From NCBI GenBank assembly GCA_002454975.1, contig DKJZ01000090.1, positions 1 to 28,556 of the forward strand: a DNA stretch of 28,556 nucleotides, given 5' to 3'. Positions 8,393-17,381 of this stretch are shown in pieces. The DNA comes from Hylemonella sp. UBA6679. Lineage in GTDB: Bacteria > Pseudomonadota > Gammaproteobacteria > Burkholderiales > Burkholderiaceae_C. How positions within the stretch are numbered: the first letter of the stretch is position 1; every line of letters begins with the position of its first letter. The notes beneath the pieces were generated by a model, which was given only the letters and a program-made list of their open reading frames with translations, searched no databases and had not been told where the DNA came from. The position numbers and the translations under genes are program-made.

Positions 8393-9685
8393 CTAGCTTT
8401 TTGCCTCGCGCAGTGTTTGCAAAGCGGCTTGAACATCGCCCGCGTTGACGCCCTCGGCCAGTTGCAACTGCGCTTGTGCGCTGGCCAGGGCTTGCGCATT
8501 GTCTTGCAGCGCTTTGATCATTTGCCCAGCGTCTTTGGGGGATGCAAAACCCGTGCTGGTGAGCAGCAGTTTGCCCTGCGCATCAACCAACTTGAAGTAA
8601 AACTTGCCATCCGCTTCGCGGTACTGCTTGAAGCTTGGCAGTGCTACTTTTTCTGTAGCGGCTTTGACCGAGGCTTGTTGGCGCAGATCGCGCAGACCCA
8701 CTGCATGGCGCAATTTCGCAGTGAAAGGTGTTGCAATGGCCCGCGCCTTGGCCGCACCTTGCAGCAACAAAGCCTCCAGCTCTGCGGGGTTGGCCATCAA
8801 GTGTTCGTAAGTCGCTCGCATGGGCGCAATTTCTGCATCAATGCGGTCAAACAAACGCTGCTTGGCATCCGCCCAAGAAATGCCCGCTGCAAAGTCTTCG
8901 CGCAGTTGCGCGGTTTCATGTGGCTGAGCAAAGGCTTGGTAAATTTGAAACAGCGCCGAGCCCTCGGTGTCTTTGGGCTCTCCCGGTGCGCGTGAGTCGG
9001 TCTTGATGCTGCCGATCAACTTTTTGAGTTGGTCGCGCGGCGCAAACAAAGGAATGGTGTTGTCGTAGCTCTTGCTCATTTTGCGGCCATCCAGGCCGGG
9101 CAAGGTGGCCACGGTTTCTTCAATGGCAGCTTCTGGCAACACAAACTGCTCACCGTAGCGGTGGTTAAAGCTGCTGGCCATGTCGCGCGCCATCTCGATG
9201 TGCTGAATCTGGTCGCGGCCGACGGGCACTTTGTGGGCGTTGAACATCAAAATGTCGGCGGCCATGAGCACTGGGTACATGAAGAGGCCCGCATTCACAT
9301 CAGCGTCTTCATCCAATCCGGCTTGGGTGTTTTTGTCCACCGACGCTTTGTAAGCATGCGCGCGGTTGAGCAAACCTTTGCCAGTCACGCAGGTCAGAAA
9401 CCAAGTGAGCTCAGGAATTTCAGGCACATCAGATTGCCTGTAGAACGTGACGCGCTTGGGGTCTAAGCCTGCAGCAATCCAGGTGGCTGCAATTTCCAGA
9501 GTCGAGCGTTGGATGCGCGCTGGGTCGTCAATTTTGATGAGGGCGTGGTAGTCGGCCAGAAAGTAAAAGCTTTCCACATGCTTGGCCAGGCTGGCTGCAA
9601 TCGCAGGGCGTATAGCCCCCACATAGTTGCCCAGGTGCGGGGTGCCCGAAGTGGTGATGCCGGTTAAAACGCGAACAGTGCTCAT
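8393..9685 (-). CDS. trpS: Tryptophan-tRNA ligase with C-terminal YegP/DUF1508-like extension
   Basis: The product has 430 residues and charges tRNA-Trp with tryptophan in the cytoplasm. The class I signature HLGN is at 17-20 and KMSKS at 202-206; GLDGRKMSKS and the VGRDQIQH segment (155-162) are typical of bacterial TrpRS. The catalytic and anticodon-binding core ends near residue 335, the usual full length. Residues about 352-392 (DGKFYFKLVDAQGKLLLTS, then FASPKDA and MIKAL) look like a single YegP/DUF1508 unit, followed by an Ala/Gln-rich helix. The start ATG at 9685 lies 4 bp after the M50 gene stop. It is the last protein gene of the leftward chain and sits just before tRNA-Ser. The function of the extension is unknown. 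Confidence 0.95.
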   Translation of the reverse strand: MSTVRVLTGITTSGTPHLGNYVGAIRPAIAASLAKHVESFYFLADYHALIKIDDPARIQRSTLEIAATWIAAGLDPKRVTFYRQSDVPEIPELTWFLTCVTGKGLLNRAHAYKASVDKNTQAGLDEDADVNAGLFMYPVLMAADILMFNAHKVPVGRDQIQHIEMARDMASSFNHRYGEQFVLPEAAIEETVATLPGLDGRKMSKSYDNTIPLFAPRDQLKKLIGSIKTDSRAPGEPKDTEGSALFQIYQAFAQPHETAQLREDFAAGISWADAKQRLFDRIDAEIAPMRATYEHLMANPAELEALLLQGAAKARAIATPFTAKLRHAVGLRDLRQQASVKAATEKVALPSFKQYREADGKFYFKLVDAQGKLLLTSTGFASPKDAGQMIKALQDNAQALASAQAQLQLAEGVNAGDVQAALQTLREAKS

Positions 9686-9689
9686 GAGG

Positions 9690-10358
9690 TCAATGCAACA
9701 AAGAAGACAAGGGCCAGAGCAATATCTCCAGCAGGTCGAAGGTCAGGCCCATCAGGGGGCGCATCCACAAAGCGCTGACCACACCCGTGACCACCAGGCC
9801 CATCACAATGAAAAACCCCCAGGGCTCGATGCGGCTCACCATGACGGCCTGCCGCCAGGGCAGCATGCCCACCAAAATGCGCCCGCCGTCCAGTGGGGGC
9901 AGAGGAAAAAGGTTGAAGACAAACATCACCACATTGGTGAGCATGCCTGCGCGGCACATCTCCATGAAAAACCGCTCAGTCACATTCCCCGCTGCCAAGA
10001 GGTAAAACAAAATGCCCCACAAAAGCGCCTGCAACAGATTCGCACCCGGGCCTGCCAGGGCCACCCAAACCATGTCGCGTTTGGGGTTGCGCAAGTTGGC
10101 AAAATGAACCGGCACAGGTTTGGCATAACCAAACAAAAAAGCACCTGAGGTAGCAAAGTACAAGAGCAAGGGCATGAGGATGGTGCCCATGGGGTCGATG
10201 TGCTTGAGGGGGTTGAGCGTCAAGCGGCCTTGCATCCAAGCGGTGCTGTCCCCGAAATGGCGCGCTGCATAGCCGTGCGCAGCCTCGTGCACGGTGATGG
10301 CAAACAGCACCGGCAGGGCGTAAATCAGAACGGTTTGAATGAGTTGACTTGGGTCCAC
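9690..10358 (-). CDS. Site-2 protease family (M50) membrane metalloprotease
   Basis: The product has 222 residues and about five to six membrane segments. The zinc motif HEAAH (His24, Glu25, His28) is in the first helix, and the third ligand lies in PLPPLDGGR (Asp157). This is the compact Rip/YwhC-like group of intramembrane zinc proteases, which cleave membrane-embedded substrates; the substrates of this group are largely unknown. The start is GTG at 10358, with GAGAGA about 8 bp upstream; no better ATG lies before the HExxH. It lies 28 bp after the yciO stop and 4 bp before trpS, so it is in the same transcription unit. No PDZ domain is present. Confidence 0.92.
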   Translation of the reverse strand: MDPSQLIQTVLIYALPVLFAITVHEAAHGYAARHFGDSTAWMQGRLTLNPLKHIDPMGTILMPLLLYFATSGAFLFGYAKPVPVHFANLRNPKRDMVWVALAGPGANLLQALLWGILFYLLAAGNVTERFFMEMCRAGMLTNVVMFVFNLFPLPPLDGGRILVGMLPWRQAVMVSRIEPWGFFIVMGLVVTGVVSALWMRPLMGLTFDLLEILLWPLSSLLH

Positions 10359-10386
10359 GGGCTGATTCTCTCAGAGTCAGTCGGGC

Positions 10387-11010
10387 TTACAGGCCCAAGC
10401 GCGCTGCATCGCCCTGACCTTGGCGCAACAGCGCTGGCTCATCGCCGCACAGATCCACCACGGTGGTGGGCTCGGTGGTGCAAGCGCCCGCATCAATCAC
10501 CCCTGCAACTTGGTGTTCGTAGCGCTCCCGAATTTCATGTGCGTCGTTCAAGGGTTCACGCTCGTCTTTGGGAATCAGGGTGGTGGCCAGCAAAGGGGCG
10601 TTGTGCAAATCCAGCAAGGCCTGCAACACCGGGTGTTGCGGCACCCGCAAGCCGATGGTCTTTCGCGAGGGATGACTCACCCGGCGAGGCACCTCTTTGG
10701 TGGCTTCCAGAATGAAGGTGTAAGGGCCAGGTGTGACAGATTTAAGCAAACGAAATTGCCGGTTGTCCACCTTGGCGTACAGCGCGAGTTCACTCAGGTC
10801 GCGGCACAACAAAGCGAGGTGGTGCTTGTCATCCACACCGCGAATTTGGCGCAGTTTGTCGGCGGCAGCTTTGTCATCAAGGTGGCACACCAAGGCGTAG
10901 CTCGAGTCGGTGGGCACAGCCAGGATGCCTCCGCTGTGCAAAAGGTTCACGGCCTGCTTGAGCAGACGCAGCTGGGGATTGTCCGGGTGGACGTCAAAAA
11001 ACTGTGCCAT
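10387..11010 (-). CDS. yciO: YciO family threonylcarbamoyl-AMP synthase-like protein
   Basis: The product has 207 residues, like E. coli YciO. It carries the YrdC/Sua5 dsRNA-binding-like fold: LHSGGILAVPTDSSYAL at about 23-39, KHHLALLC, a TPGPYTFIL segment, and the GLRVPQHPVLQALL stretch. Sua5/TsaC enzymes make threonylcarbamoyl-AMP for tRNA t6A37; YciO is a paralogue whose own role is less settled. The ATG at 11010 was chosen because the family begins with this MAQFF-type N-terminus; the frame is open to 11070, inside the upstream gene. It overlaps the EamA gene by 17 bp. Confidence 0.9.
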   Translation of the reverse strand: MAQFFDVHPDNPQLRLLKQAVNLLHSGGILAVPTDSSYALVCHLDDKAAADKLRQIRGVDDKHHLALLCRDLSELALYAKVDNRQFRLLKSVTPGPYTFILEATKEVPRRVSHPSRKTIGLRVPQHPVLQALLDLHNAPLLATTLIPKDEREPLNDAHEIRERYEHQVAGVIDAGACTTEPTTVVDLCGDEPALLRQGQGDAARLGL

Positions 11011-11893
11011 CAGGGCGGCTCTTTGCTTCATGCACGGCCAGCCAAGCGCCAAAAGCGCCGCATGCCGCAATCAACCCCATGCCTAAGAGCGAAGGCCCGT
11101 CAGGCACATGTGAAAAAACCAACCAGCCACCCAGCATGGCAAACAAAATTTGTGAGTACATGAAAGGCGTCAGTGTGGCTGGCGAGGCGCGTTGGTAAGC
11201 GTGGATGAGCGCAAAGTGTCCCAATGAACCTGTGGCTCCCATCAGCAGGAGCCCCCACACTTGCGACATGTTGTCCAAACTCATCCAAACAAAGGGCAAA
11301 GCCAGCGTGGACAACAGAGCGCCCATCCACCCGGTGTAGAAGTGCATGGTGAGCGCGTCTTCTGTTTTGGCCATTTTGCTGGTGAGCAACTGAAACCAGG
11401 CGTTGGTGGCCACAGCCGCTAATGGAAACACCACAGTCCAGTTGAACAAATCACCCCCAGGGCGAACGATGATCAGCGTGCCAACAAAGCCGCCGATCAC
11501 AGCTGCCCATCGCAAGCGTGACACCGCTTCTTTCATAACCACGGCAGACAGCACGGTGATGTCCAGCGGCGTGATCAAGACGATGGCGGTGAATTCGCCC
11601 ACCGGGATGTAGCGCAGGCTGAAAAAAGCAAACAAGCTGGTGAGCAAGAGCAGGGTGCCGCGCAGGGCTTGAAAACGGGGGTGCTCAGTGCGCAACAGTG
11701 CCCGGCCACGAACCGGCAGCATGAGCACCGTGTTGGCCACCGCCTGAATCATGTAGCGCACCCACAAGGCCATCATCACGGGCACGCCCAAACTGGCTGT
11801 GACCCATCGCGTGGTGGTGTCCAAGGTGGCAAAACAGGCCAGGGCCGTCACACCCAAGCCGATGCCCAGCAGGGTTCGTGCACGGGCTGTCAC
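10994..11893 (-). CDS. EamA/DMT family transporter
   Basis: The product has 299 residues from GTG at 11893, with about ten hydrophobic segments arranged as two EamA repeats. The first repeat includes LRYIPVGEFTAIVLITPL; the second ends ALIHAYQRASPATLTPFMYSQI with a following GWLVF segment. Drug/metabolite transporters of this type export or exchange small metabolites across the inner membrane. The substrate cannot be predicted. GTG was chosen because no ATG precedes the first membrane helix and the upstream open frame is the shadow of the preceding gene. The start lies 7 bp after the upstream PHP gene stop and has no clear Shine-Dalgarno, so translation may be coupled. Confidence 0.9.
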   Translation of the reverse strand: MTARARTLLGIGLGVTALACFATLDTTTRWVTASLGVPVMMALWVRYMIQAVANTVLMLPVRGRALLRTEHPRFQALRGTLLLLTSLFAFFSLRYIPVGEFTAIVLITPLDITVLSAVVMKEAVSRLRWAAVIGGFVGTLIIVRPGGDLFNWTVVFPLAAVATNAWFQLLTSKMAKTEDALTMHFYTGWMGALLSTLALPFVWMSLDNMSQVWGLLLMGATGSLGHFALIHAYQRASPATLTPFMYSQILFAMLGGWLVFSHVPDGPSLLGMGLIAACGAFGAWLAVHEAKSRPDGTVF

Positions 11894-11900
11894 AACAAGC

Positions 11901-12752
11901 TCATTGAATGCGGTGGGCCAAAAGCTCCCACACAGGGGTGAGTTCGCCGGGCAGGTAGGGCAGGGTGCCCAGGTCGGTGTGGGATTCTTCGGGGCTGTGG
12001 AAATCACTGCCCCGCGATGCTGCCAAGCCAAATTCACGGGCCACATCTGCGTACTTCACATACTCTGCGGCGGTGTGGCTGCCGGTAACGACTTCCACGC
12101 CTTGCCCACCATGCGCTTTGAATTCTGAAAACAAAGCAAATTCTTCGTTGGCCGTGAAACCATAACGCGCTGGGTGCGCCACGATGGCCATGCCACCCGC
12201 GCTGGTGATCCAAGTGACCGCATCGCGCAGGGTTGCCCAGCGGTGAGGTACAAAGCCAGGTTTACCTTCGGTGAGGTATTTGCGAAAGACCTCGTTGGTT
12301 TCTTTGCAAACACCGGCTTCGACCAAGAAGCGAGCGAAATGGGTGCGAGAAATCAGCTCGTGGTTGCCCGCGTATTTCAGGGCACCTTCATAGGCCCCAT
12401 GAATGCCAGCAGCTGCCAGGCTCTCAGACATCTCCATGGCGCGTTGGCCTCTGCCACCGCGTGTTTGCTGCAGGCCTTCGACCATGGAGGGGTTGTCAGC
12501 GTCAAAGCCCAAACCCACAATGTGCACGGTCTTGCCGGCAAAGGTAATCGAAATTTCTGTGCCCGTGAGGTAGCGCAAGCCTTGGGCTTTGGCCGCCGCC
12601 GCCGCACGGTGCTGACCCCCGATCTCGTCGTGGTCGGTCAAGGCCCACAGTTCCACACCATTTTGACGCGCACGCGCAGCCAATTCCTCTGGCGTCAGGG
12701 TGCCATCGGACACCACAGAATGGCAATGAAGGTCAGCGTTGAGTATGGACAT
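11901..12752 (-). CDS. PHP-domain 3',5'-nucleoside bisphosphate phosphatase / RNase AM (YciV, TrpH)
   Basis: The product has 283 residues. Metal ligands of the PHP fold are visible: DLHCHS (Asp7, His9, His11), Asp16, LTDHDE (Asp40, His41), GTEIS (Glu66), VAHPARY (a later His), and SRGSDFHSP near residue 255. This set and length match the YciV/TrpH group, which removes a phosphate from 3',5'-bisphosphonucleosides and trims 5' ends of small RNAs in E. coli. It lies 11 bp after recJ and 7 bp before the EamA gene. The pairing with recJ and yciO recalls the E. coli neighbourhood of yciV and yciO near the trp operon. Confidence 0.9.
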   Translation of the reverse strand: MSILNADLHCHSVVSDGTLTPEELAARARQNGVELWALTDHDEIGGQHRAAAAAKAQGLRYLTGTEISITFAGKTVHIVGLGFDADNPSMVEGLQQTRGGRGQRAMEMSESLAAAGIHGAYEGALKYAGNHELISRTHFARFLVEAGVCKETNEVFRKYLTEGKPGFVPHRWATLRDAVTWITSAGGMAIVAHPARYGFTANEEFALFSEFKAHGGQGVEVVTGSHTAAEYVKYADVAREFGLAASRGSDFHSPEESHTDLGTLPYLPGELTPVWELLAHRIQ

Positions 12753-12763
12753 GTCGGTTCATT

Positions 12764-14473
12764 TTAAAGCGTGGCTGCGCCTTCAACCAGAAAACGAACG
12801 CGCCGCACGCCCTGCCATTCATCGGCATCAAGCCGGTAAGCCAGCAAGACCCTTTGAGGCAAGGGCTCAACCCGACCAAACCAGATGCCATCCACAGGTT
12901 GGCCCTGGTGCTTGAGTTTGAGGGCCAGGTGCTTGCCACCCACCAGGCGCTGCGAGACCACCTCCACCTCTTCGCTGAAGGTGGGTGGGGCAAAGCCTTG
13001 GCCCCAAACGGCTTGGTGCAGGGTGTCCACCATCTCGGGCCGTCGGTATTGCACAGGCAGTGGGCCGTCGGTTTCCAACTGTCGTGTGAGGGTGGCAGCA
13101 TCGAGCCACTCTTGCGCAACCTGGGTCAGCCCCTGTTCGAAATCATCCAAGCCTTCTTCGCTGATGGTGCAACCAGCTGCCATGGCGTGTCCGCCAAAGC
13201 GCAGGACCACACCGGGGTAACGTTTGGCCACCAGGTCGAGCGCATCGCGCAAATGAAAGCCCGGGATGGAGCGGCCCGAGCCCTTGAGTTCGTGTGACTT
13301 ACCGGGGGCAGCACTGGGGGCAAACACAAAGGTGGGGCGATGCAATTTGTCTTTGATGCGGGAGGCCACAATGCCCACCACCCCCTCATGAAAATCAGGG
13401 TCAAACACGCACACGGCAGGAGGGGGTTCTTCGCCTTCTTCAAACAAAGACTCAGCCATCATCAAGGCCTGATCGCGCATGTCGCCTTCGATGTCACGCC
13501 GCTCTCGGTTGATGGCATCGAGCATGCGGGCCAGTTCATCGGCTCGCGCAGCATCGTCAGTGAGCAAGCACTCGATGCCCAAGGTCATGTCGGACAAGCG
13601 GCCGGCCGCGTTGATGCGTGGCCCGAGTGCGAAACCAAAATCAAACGTGGTGGCCGTTGGCGCTTGGCGACCGGCAACCTCAAACAAAGCGCGCATCCCT
13701 GCTGGCAAGGCGCCGGCACGCACACGCTTCAAGCCTTGGGCTACCAAGCGGCGGTTGTTGGCATCGAGCTTGACCACATCGGCCACCGTACCCAGTGCCA
13801 CCAGAGGCAGCAGCGCATCGAGTTTGGGCTGAGAGGCAGCATCAAAGAGGCCCCGCTTGCGCATTTCTGCGCGCAAGGCGAGCAGCACATAAAACATCAC
13901 CCCCACCCCAGCGATGGACTTGCTTGCAAAGCTACAGCCAGGCTGGTTGGGGTTGACGATCAGGGCCTCAGGCAAGGTTGCGCCGGGCAGGTGGTGGTCG
14001 GTCACCAACACATCTAAGCCCAGGGTTTGTGCGGTGGCCACGCCGTCCACGCTGGCAATGCCGTTGTCCACGGTGATCAAGACATCCGCACCGCTGTCTT
14101 TGACGCGTTGGGCAATCGTGGGTGTGAGGCCGTAGCCATCGACCACACGGTCGGGCACCAGATAAGTCGCATGCGCTGCACCCAATAAACGTAAACCGCG
14201 CACGGCCACCGCGCAGGCCGTAGCGCCATCGCAGTCGTAATCCGCCACCACACACAGTTTGCGTTGCGCGGCAATGGCATCGGCCAACATCACCGCAGCA
14301 GCTTGTGCGCTGAGCAAGGTGTCGGGGGGCAGCAGCTTGGCCAGGCCATCGTCGAGCTCATCGGTGCTTTGTACGCCACGCGCGGCGTACAACTGTGCCA
14401 ACAAAGGATGGATACCCGCCTGCTCGAGTTGCCAGGCGCTGCGTGGCGGCACGTCTCGGGTGGTGATGTTCAT
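12764..14473 (-). CDS. recJ: Single-stranded-DNA-specific exonuclease RecJ
   Basis: The product has 569 residues, normal for RecJ. RecJ degrades ssDNA 5' to 3' in recombination and mismatch repair. DHH-family motifs are present: VADYDCDGATA (about 76-86), TVDNGIAS (134-141), VTDHHLPG with Asp159-His160-His161, LGTVADVV, and the DHHA1 motif RFGGHAMAAG near residue 390. The C-terminus is an OB-like domain ending VRRVRFLVEGAATL. ATG at 14473 was chosen because it overlaps the upstream stop (ATGA); the frame is open to 14677 but that is a shadow of the upstream gene. It is the second gene of the leftward chain. Confidence 0.96.
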   Translation of the reverse strand: MNITTRDVPPRSAWQLEQAGIHPLLAQLYAARGVQSTDELDDGLAKLLPPDTLLSAQAAAVMLADAIAAQRKLCVVADYDCDGATACAVAVRGLRLLGAAHATYLVPDRVVDGYGLTPTIAQRVKDSGADVLITVDNGIASVDGVATAQTLGLDVLVTDHHLPGATLPEALIVNPNQPGCSFASKSIAGVGVMFYVLLALRAEMRKRGLFDAASQPKLDALLPLVALGTVADVVKLDANNRRLVAQGLKRVRAGALPAGMRALFEVAGRQAPTATTFDFGFALGPRINAAGRLSDMTLGIECLLTDDAARADELARMLDAINRERRDIEGDMRDQALMMAESLFEEGEEPPPAVCVFDPDFHEGVVGIVASRIKDKLHRPTFVFAPSAAPGKSHELKGSGRSIPGFHLRDALDLVAKRYPGVVLRFGGHAMAAGCTISEEGLDDFEQGLTQVAQEWLDAATLTRQLETDGPLPVQYRRPEMVDTLHQAVWGQGFAPPTFSEEVEVVSQRLVGGKHLALKLKHQGQPVDGIWFGRVEPLPQRVLLAYRLDADEWQGVRRVRFLVEGAATL

Positions 14474-15393
14474 AGGTGCATCCAAAGGTCTTGTAGGGTG
14501 GGTGGGCGCCACAGTCGGCCCATTTTTTGCCATAGGCTGTGCGGGGTGTTGGTCAGGGTCACGGCCTTGTCTTCGCTGCACAAGGTCAAACGCACCGGCC
14601 CAAGATGGGCCGCATCCAACAGGTCTTTGAGCAGCGTGGCATCCAGCTCGCCCCAGGCTTGTTGCCAGCTTGGCCATTGGCTGCTCAAGGCTGCGTTTTG
14701 CAATGTCACTGGCATGTGCAGGCTTGTCGCAGGGGGTAAGTTGCCCTCAGACCTTGCCCCTGCGCCGCTGAACCACAAAGAATTGACAGGGTCAGCGCCC
14801 CTGGCCGCGCGTGCGTCATTCACGGGGTGGGTGTAGAGCAACATCTGCATTTCATTTTGCAGGCGTCGGATCAGCGGGTGGTTGGGCAGCCAAGGCGACA
14901 AATTTCTGCCAATGGCCCGGTGCTCAGGGGCTGTGACCAGCTGCCTGAACACCTCACCACGGGCCAACCAACGGCTGTGCGGTTGGGTCGGGTCGGGCAT
15001 GAGGTCAATGCCGTCTTCCTTGAAAAAATCTTTCATGGCGCCTAGCAAAGCCAAAGACTCATCCAATTGCAGATGCAGATCATGCGGGTTGGCCATGACC
15101 ACCTGGCCTTGCCCGACCTGCCAAAAACAAGGTGTCACAAAGGCCCAAGCTTGGCTGTCTGCATGCCCGTGCGCAGCTGCATGCAAGGCGGCCCAAGGGT
15201 AGTGGCTTGCAGCTGGCAGACCCATGGCTTGCGCCAGGGCATGCTCATGCGCCATGGCTGGCCCGCCTGCTAGGCTTACCTGTTGCAGCGAAAATACACG
15301 GATGATCTGCGTCAGTTGGGGCAATTGCAGGCCCTGGGCGGCGGTGCGGCTGGCGGGGTCATCTGACAAAGCAAATGGAATCAAGACGTGCAT
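14470..15393 (-). CDS. Phosphoglycerate-mutase-like conserved protein of betaproteobacteria
   Basis: The product has 307 residues. It matches a family commonly placed beside recJ in Burkholderiales and labelled cofactor-independent phosphoglycerate mutase, chiefly by homology. Recognisable parts are the MHVLIPFAL start, LPAASHYPWAALHA, AFVTPCFWQVGQG (about 85-97), IGRNLSPWLP, and the conserved block LYTHPVNDARAARG followed by VNSLWFSG near residues 190-212. I cannot identify the Ser/metal centre of true iPGM enzymes, so the enzyme label is doubtful. ATG at 15393 was chosen by homology. The stop overlaps the recJ start, and only 34 bp separate its start from lolC on the other strand. Confidence 0.78.
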   Translation of the reverse strand: MHVLIPFALSDDPASRTAAQGLQLPQLTQIIRVFSLQQVSLAGGPAMAHEHALAQAMGLPAASHYPWAALHAAAHGHADSQAWAFVTPCFWQVGQGQVVMANPHDLHLQLDESLALLGAMKDFFKEDGIDLMPDPTQPHSRWLARGEVFRQLVTAPEHRAIGRNLSPWLPNHPLIRRLQNEMQMLLYTHPVNDARAARGADPVNSLWFSGAGARSEGNLPPATSLHMPVTLQNAALSSQWPSWQQAWGELDATLLKDLLDAAHLGPVRLTLCSEDKAVTLTNTPHSLWQKMGRLWRPPTLQDLWMHL

Positions 15394-15427
15394 GCTGGTA
15401 TTGTCCAGCCTAATTCGAAGACCCAAC
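15394..15427. promoter_or_regulatory. 34-bp divergent intergenic region with small palindrome
   Basis: The region between the divergent leftward gene and lolC contains GCTGG (15394-15398) and CCAGC (15405-15409) around TATTGT. With only 34 bp available, promoters for at least one direction must lie inside the opposite coding sequence. No confident -35/-10 pair is seen. Confidence 0.4.
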
Positions 15428-16684
15428 ATGCAGATCCCCTATGAATTGATTCTGGGCTGGCGCTACACGCGTGCGGGCCGCAGCACCCGGCGTAATGGCT
15501 TTATCTCCTTCATCTCTGGGGTGTCGATGCTTGGCATCGCCTTGGGTGTGGCCGCACTCATCATTGTGCTGAGTGTGATGAACGGCTTTCAAAAAGAGGT
15601 GCGCGACCGCATGTTGGGCGTGGTCTCGCACATCGAGATTTTTGCGCCGCAGGGCGCTGCTTTGCCAGACCTCGCCACGACCCTTCGAGAGGTCAAGGCC
15701 CATCCTCAGGTGGTCGGTGCTGCGCCTTTCGTGGGTGCCCAGGCGCTCATTGCGCATGGCGAAGACATGAAGGGCACCTTGGTGCGTGGCATAGAGCCTA
15801 TGCTCGAGCCTCAAGTCACCGAACTGGCCGCAGGTTTACAACCAGGCGTGCTCACGCAATTGGTGGCGGGCGAATTTAACGTGGTTTTAGGGGCTGATCT
15901 GGCCCGCCAGCTTGGTGTGCGTCGGGGTGACAAGGTGACTTTGGTGGCGCCCGGTGGGCAAATCACACCTGCAGGGGTGGTGCCCCGCCTCAAGCAAATG
16001 ACGGTGGTGGGCACGTTTGACTCCGGGCACTATGAGTACGATGCCGCGCTGGTGATGGTGCACGTGGAGGATGCCGCCAAGATCTTCAGGCTGGAGGGCC
16101 CCACTGGCGTGCGCCTTAAGCTGCAGGACCTGCACCAGGCGCGTTCGGTCGCAACAGACCTGGTCAAAAGCCTCAGTGGCGACTTGCTGGTGCGAGACTG
16201 GACGCGTCAAAACCGCAACTGGTTTGCCGCGGTGGAGCTGGAAAAACGCATGATGTTCATCATCCTCACACTCATCGTGGCCGTGGCGGCTTTCAACCTG
16301 GTCAGCACGCTGGTGATGACGGTGACCGACAAGCGGGCCGACATCGCCATTTTGCGCACCCTGGGGGCCAGCCCAGCCAGCATCATGGGCGTGTTTGTGG
16401 TGCAAGGCGCATTGGTGGGCGTGATAGGGACTTTGGGCGGGCTGCTGCTGGGTTTGGGGGTGGCCTTCAACATTGATGTCATCGTGCCTGCGCTGGAGCG
16501 TTTGTTCGGCGCGAGCTTTTTGCCGCGCGACATCTACCTCATCAGCCGCATGCCCAGCGACCCCCAACAAAGCGACATCTTGCCCATTGCGCTGATGTCT
16601 TTGGTCTTGGCTTTTGTGGCCACGCTCTACCCCAGTTGGCGTGCCAGCCGGGTCAACCCCGCGGAGGCCTTGCGCTATGAATAA
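15428..16684 (+). CDS. lolC: Lipoprotein-releasing ABC transporter permease LolC/E
   Basis: The product has 418 residues. LolCDE extracts outer-membrane lipoproteins from the inner membrane and hands them to LolA. The N-terminus (MQIPYELILGWRYTR, then FISFISGVSMLGIALGV) is diagnostic. A first membrane helix near 28-50 is followed by a large periplasmic domain and three C-terminal membrane segments of the FtsX type, with VTDKRADIAILRTLGASPASI at the coupling region. The ATG at 15428 was chosen by this N-terminus; the frame is open upstream but unsupported. It overlaps lolD by 8 bp. Only one permease gene is present here, so the permease may act as a homodimer or pair with one encoded elsewhere. 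Confidence 0.95.
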   Translation: MQIPYELILGWRYTRAGRSTRRNGFISFISGVSMLGIALGVAALIIVLSVMNGFQKEVRDRMLGVVSHIEIFAPQGAALPDLATTLREVKAHPQVVGAAPFVGAQALIAHGEDMKGTLVRGIEPMLEPQVTELAAGLQPGVLTQLVAGEFNVVLGADLARQLGVRRGDKVTLVAPGGQITPAGVVPRLKQMTVVGTFDSGHYEYDAALVMVHVEDAAKIFRLEGPTGVRLKLQDLHQARSVATDLVKSLSGDLLVRDWTRQNRNWFAAVELEKRMMFIILTLIVAVAAFNLVSTLVMTVTDKRADIAILRTLGASPASIMGVFVVQGALVGVIGTLGGLLLGLGVAFNIDVIVPALERLFGASFLPRDIYLISRMPSDPQQSDILPIALMSLVLAFVATLYPSWRASRVNPAEALRYE

Positions 16685-17381
16685 CGCCATCGCTGCGCCA
16701 GTGTTGCAAGCGCAAGGTTTGTGCAAGCGGTTCAACGAGGGGCCTTTGAATGTGCAGGTTTTGCAAGGCATAGACCTGACGGTGCAGGCCGGTGAAACGC
16801 TGGCCATTGTGGGGGCCTCTGGTTCAGGCAAAAGCACTTTGCTGCATGTGCTGGGCGGGCTTGATGCCCCCAGCAGTGGCCAAGTGACCTTGATGGGGCA
16901 GCCCCTCAACACGCTCAGCGCGCAGGCCCAGGGGGCTTTGCGCAACCAGCATTTGGGTTTTGTGTACCAGTTTCACCACCTGCTGCCTGAGTTCACCGCC
17001 TTGGACAACGTGGCCATGCCCTTGTGGATCCGCCGCACCAACCGGCAACAAGCCCGCCAAGCAGCAGCACGTTGCCTGGCGACCGTGGGGCTGAGCGAGC
17101 GGCTGCATCACCGTCCGGCTGAGCTCTCAGGCGGCGAGCGTCAGCGTGTGGCCATGGCCCGCGCGCTGGTGACCCAGCCGGCTTGCGTGCTGGCCGATGA
17201 GCCCACAGGCAACTTGGACCGCAGCACCGCTGATGGGGTGTTTGACCTCATGCTCAAGCTTGCCCAAGACCAAGGCACGGCGTTTGTGCTGGTGACCCAT
17301 GACGCGGCCCTGGCGGCTCGCTGTCACCGCCAGCTACGCCTGGACCGAGGGCAGCTCCAAACCGACGCGCATGTGGGTTGA
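16677..17381 (+). CDS. lolD: Lipoprotein-releasing ABC transporter ATP-binding protein LolD
   Basis: The product has 234 residues. It hydrolyses ATP to drive lipoprotein release by the Lol permease at the cytoplasmic face of the inner membrane. Walker A is GASGSGKST (46-54), the Q-loop Gln98 lies in FVYQFHHLLPEF (the LolD-type Q-loop), the signature is LSGGERQR (150-157), Walker B is VLADEP (171-176), and the switch His is in LVTHD near residue 207. The start ATG at 16677 overlaps the lolC stop; the overlap supports coupled translation. It overlaps the next gene by 11 bp. Confidence 0.97.
   Translation: MNNAIAAPVLQAQGLCKRFNEGPLNVQVLQGIDLTVQAGETLAIVGASGSGKSTLLHVLGGLDAPSSGQVTLMGQPLNTLSAQAQGALRNQHLGFVYQFHHLLPEFTALDNVAMPLWIRRTNRQQARQAAARCLATVGLSERLHHRPAELSGGERQRVAMARALVTQPACVLADEPTGNLDRSTADGVFDLMLKLAQDQGTAFVLVTHDAALAARCHRQLRLDRGQLQTDAHVG

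Noticed and set aside
15887..16945. Leftward open frame of 352 codons
   Set aside because: It is antisense to lolC and lolD, which are certain. The product is low in hydrophobic order and has no recognisable domain.
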